This document shows positions 4,692 to 5,283 of a DNA stretch of 5,283 nt, in pieces. The position numbers and the translations under genes are program-made. The notes beneath the pieces are model-generated. The model had not been told where the DNA came from and ran no database searches. It saw only the letters and a program-made list of their open reading frames with translations. The stretch lies in assembly GCA_021798655.1 (NCBI GenBank), contig JAJZFE010000011.1, positions 1 to 5,283 on the forward strand, read 5' to 3'. Within the stretch, counting starts at the first letter, position 1. The number at the start of each line of letters is the position of its first letter. This stretch comes from Acidobacteriota bacterium. Lineage in GTDB: Bacteria; Acidobacteriota; Terriglobia; Terriglobales; Acidobacteriaceae.

Positions 4692-5283
4692 AGCACTGAT
4701 CCCGCGTCGAGCGTCCTACGCAACTGCCAGCGTAGCAATCACCACAAACGCCAGACCCAGCAGCGCCCTGCGTCCAAGCACCTTCAGATACGGTTGTGAA
4801 ATAAAGGTTCGCATACTGCAACGTTAAGGGTGCGTCATTGCACCACGATGAATGCACGCATAAATGCTTCTCCGCAAGCGCATCCGCGAGGATACCCCTC
4901 GCCTTCACCAGCCGCTCCACCGCCTCTTCCCTCCCAAGCCCCATCTTCCCCATCACAATCGCCACCTTCACGTCCTTCCCCGACTCCGCCAGCAACCGCG
5001 CCGCCGTCTCCCCATCGCACCCCAGCGCCGCCGCAATTATCCTCTCCGCTCGGTCCACCAGCTTCGCGTTGGTCGGCCGCACATTCACCATCAGGTTCCC
5101 AAACGTCGCGCCAGTCCGCACCATCACGCCCGTCGAGAGCATATTCAGCACCATCTTCGTCGCCGTCCCGGCCTTCATCCGAGTGCTGCCCGTCAGCACC
5201 TCCGCCCCCGTCGCCGGCGTAATCGCAATCTCCGCCGCCTGCGCCAGCAACGACCCCGGAACGCAGCTCAGCCCCACCGTCAG
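4684..5283 (-). CDS. murQ: N-acetylmuramic acid 6-phosphate etherase MurQ, N-terminus outside window, C-terminus extended
   Basis: MurQ removes D-lactate from N-acetylmuramic acid 6-phosphate, giving N-acetylglucosamine 6-phosphate in peptidoglycan sugar recycling. The visible frame begins LTVGLSCVPGSLLAQAAEIA at the edge. It then has the SIS-domain signatures TGSTRMKAGTATKMVLNMLSTGVM and GNLMVNVRPTNAKLVDRAERI, then VKVAIVM and the helical end GREEAVERLVKARGILADAL. Catalytic glutamates known for E. coli MurQ lie in the N-terminal part, not seen here. Family members normally end shortly after the ADAL region (near 4861). Here the frame continues about 58 codons through a cysteine-rich, MurQ-unlike tail (CVHSSWCNDAP to RDQCSS), ending at TGA 4686-4684 inside the ruvB repeat. 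The native stop may have been lost, or there is a frameshift or sequencing error. It converges with ruvB/hicBA. Confidence 0.93.
   Translation of the reverse strand: MTVGLSCVPGSLLAQAAEIAITPATGAEVLTGSTRMKAGTATKMVLNMLSTGVMVRTGATFGNLMVNVRPTNAKLVDRAERIIAAALGCDGETAARLLAESGKDVKVAIVMGKMGLGREEAVERLVKARGILADALAEKHLCVHSSWCNDAPLTLQYANLYFTTVSEGAWTQGAAGSGVCGDCYAGSCVGRSTRDQCSS
4716..4735. terminator. 6-bp hairpin between hicBA module and murQ
   Basis: CTACGC (4716-4721) and GCGTAG (4730-4735) form a perfect stem with an 8-nt loop, about 25 bp beyond the second ruvB repeat in the convergent region. There is no T-tract on either side, so it is only a weak terminator candidate. Confidence 0.25.
4716..4814 (-). 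CDS. Possible 32-residue single-helix membrane peptide
   Basis: An ATG at 4814 opens a 32-codon frame, MRTFISQPYLKVLGRR followed by the hydrophobic run ALLGLAFVVIATLAVA and a TAG. The N-terminal basic half plus one hydrophobic helix is what a small membrane protein looks like. It lies in another frame within the odd tail of the murQ reading frame; if murQ really ends near 4861, this is a free downstream gene. Against it: no Shine-Dalgarno sequence, very short length and no family I recognise. An in-frame TAA four codons upstream fixes the longest possible start. Confidence 0.3.
   Translation of the reverse strand: MRTFISQPYLKVLGRRALLGLAFVVIATLAVA
4831..4860 (-). terminator. Hairpin at the expected 3' end of murQ
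   Basis: TGCGTCATT (4831-4839) pairs with AATG(C)ACGCA (4851-4860), a 9-bp stem with one bulged C and an 11-nt loop. It sits exactly where MurQ homology stops (about 4861), as a transcript-end structure would. No strong T-run follows on the minus strand. It supports the idea that the original murQ stop was here. Confidence 0.35.

Noticed and set aside
1..5283. CRISPR array, tRNA or rRNA genes
   Set aside because: No regularly spaced repeats and no cloverleaf or rRNA-like sequence were seen; the only long repeat is the two-copy ruvB end.

Overview
The window looks like chromosomal DNA from an Acidobacteriota member, probably class Terriglobia (Granulicella, Edaphobacter and Terriglobus are relatives). 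The main reason is a secreted protein of the 'VWFA-related Acidobacterial domain' family. GC-rich codon use and dispersed single genes fit, but the genus is inference.

Layout. Positions 1-1381 (minus strand) hold a two-gene unit. It encodes a small exported or membrane protein with an A-Y-V-D-P-G-S-G motif, followed by a class I SAM-dependent methyltransferase that runs off the left edge. The two genes overlap by four bases (ATGA). Positions 1382-1717 are non-coding but contain several perfect inverted repeats. Positions 1718-2839 (minus) encode the VWFA-like secreted protein. A divergent promoter region (2840-3033) separates it from ruvB (3034-4116, plus), the Holliday-junction branch-migration motor. 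Directly behind ruvB lies a compact hicB-hicA toxin-antitoxin pair (4155-4586, plus). The right end is murQ (minus), N-acetylmuramic acid 6-phosphate etherase, cut by the window edge and converging on ruvB/hicBA.

The most unusual structure is around hicBA. The last 98 bp of ruvB, up to and including its stop codon, recur 575 bp downstream with one silent difference, 7 bp after the hicA stop. The toxin-antitoxin pair is therefore bracketed by direct repeats of its neighbour's 3' end, and no integrase or transposase is present. It looks like an insertion with a long target duplication, or a capture at the 3' end of ruvB that left ruvB intact. Recombination between the repeats would delete hicBA cleanly. 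The hicB and hicA frames are the same and are separated by one TAG. The murQ reading frame lacks a stop where the family normally ends and runs about 58 codons further, ending inside the second ruvB repeat.

The genes do not form one pathway. RuvB acts in DNA repair, MurQ in cell-wall sugar recycling, HicBA in growth control, the VWFA protein outside the cytoplasm, and the methyltransferase pair has an unknown substrate.
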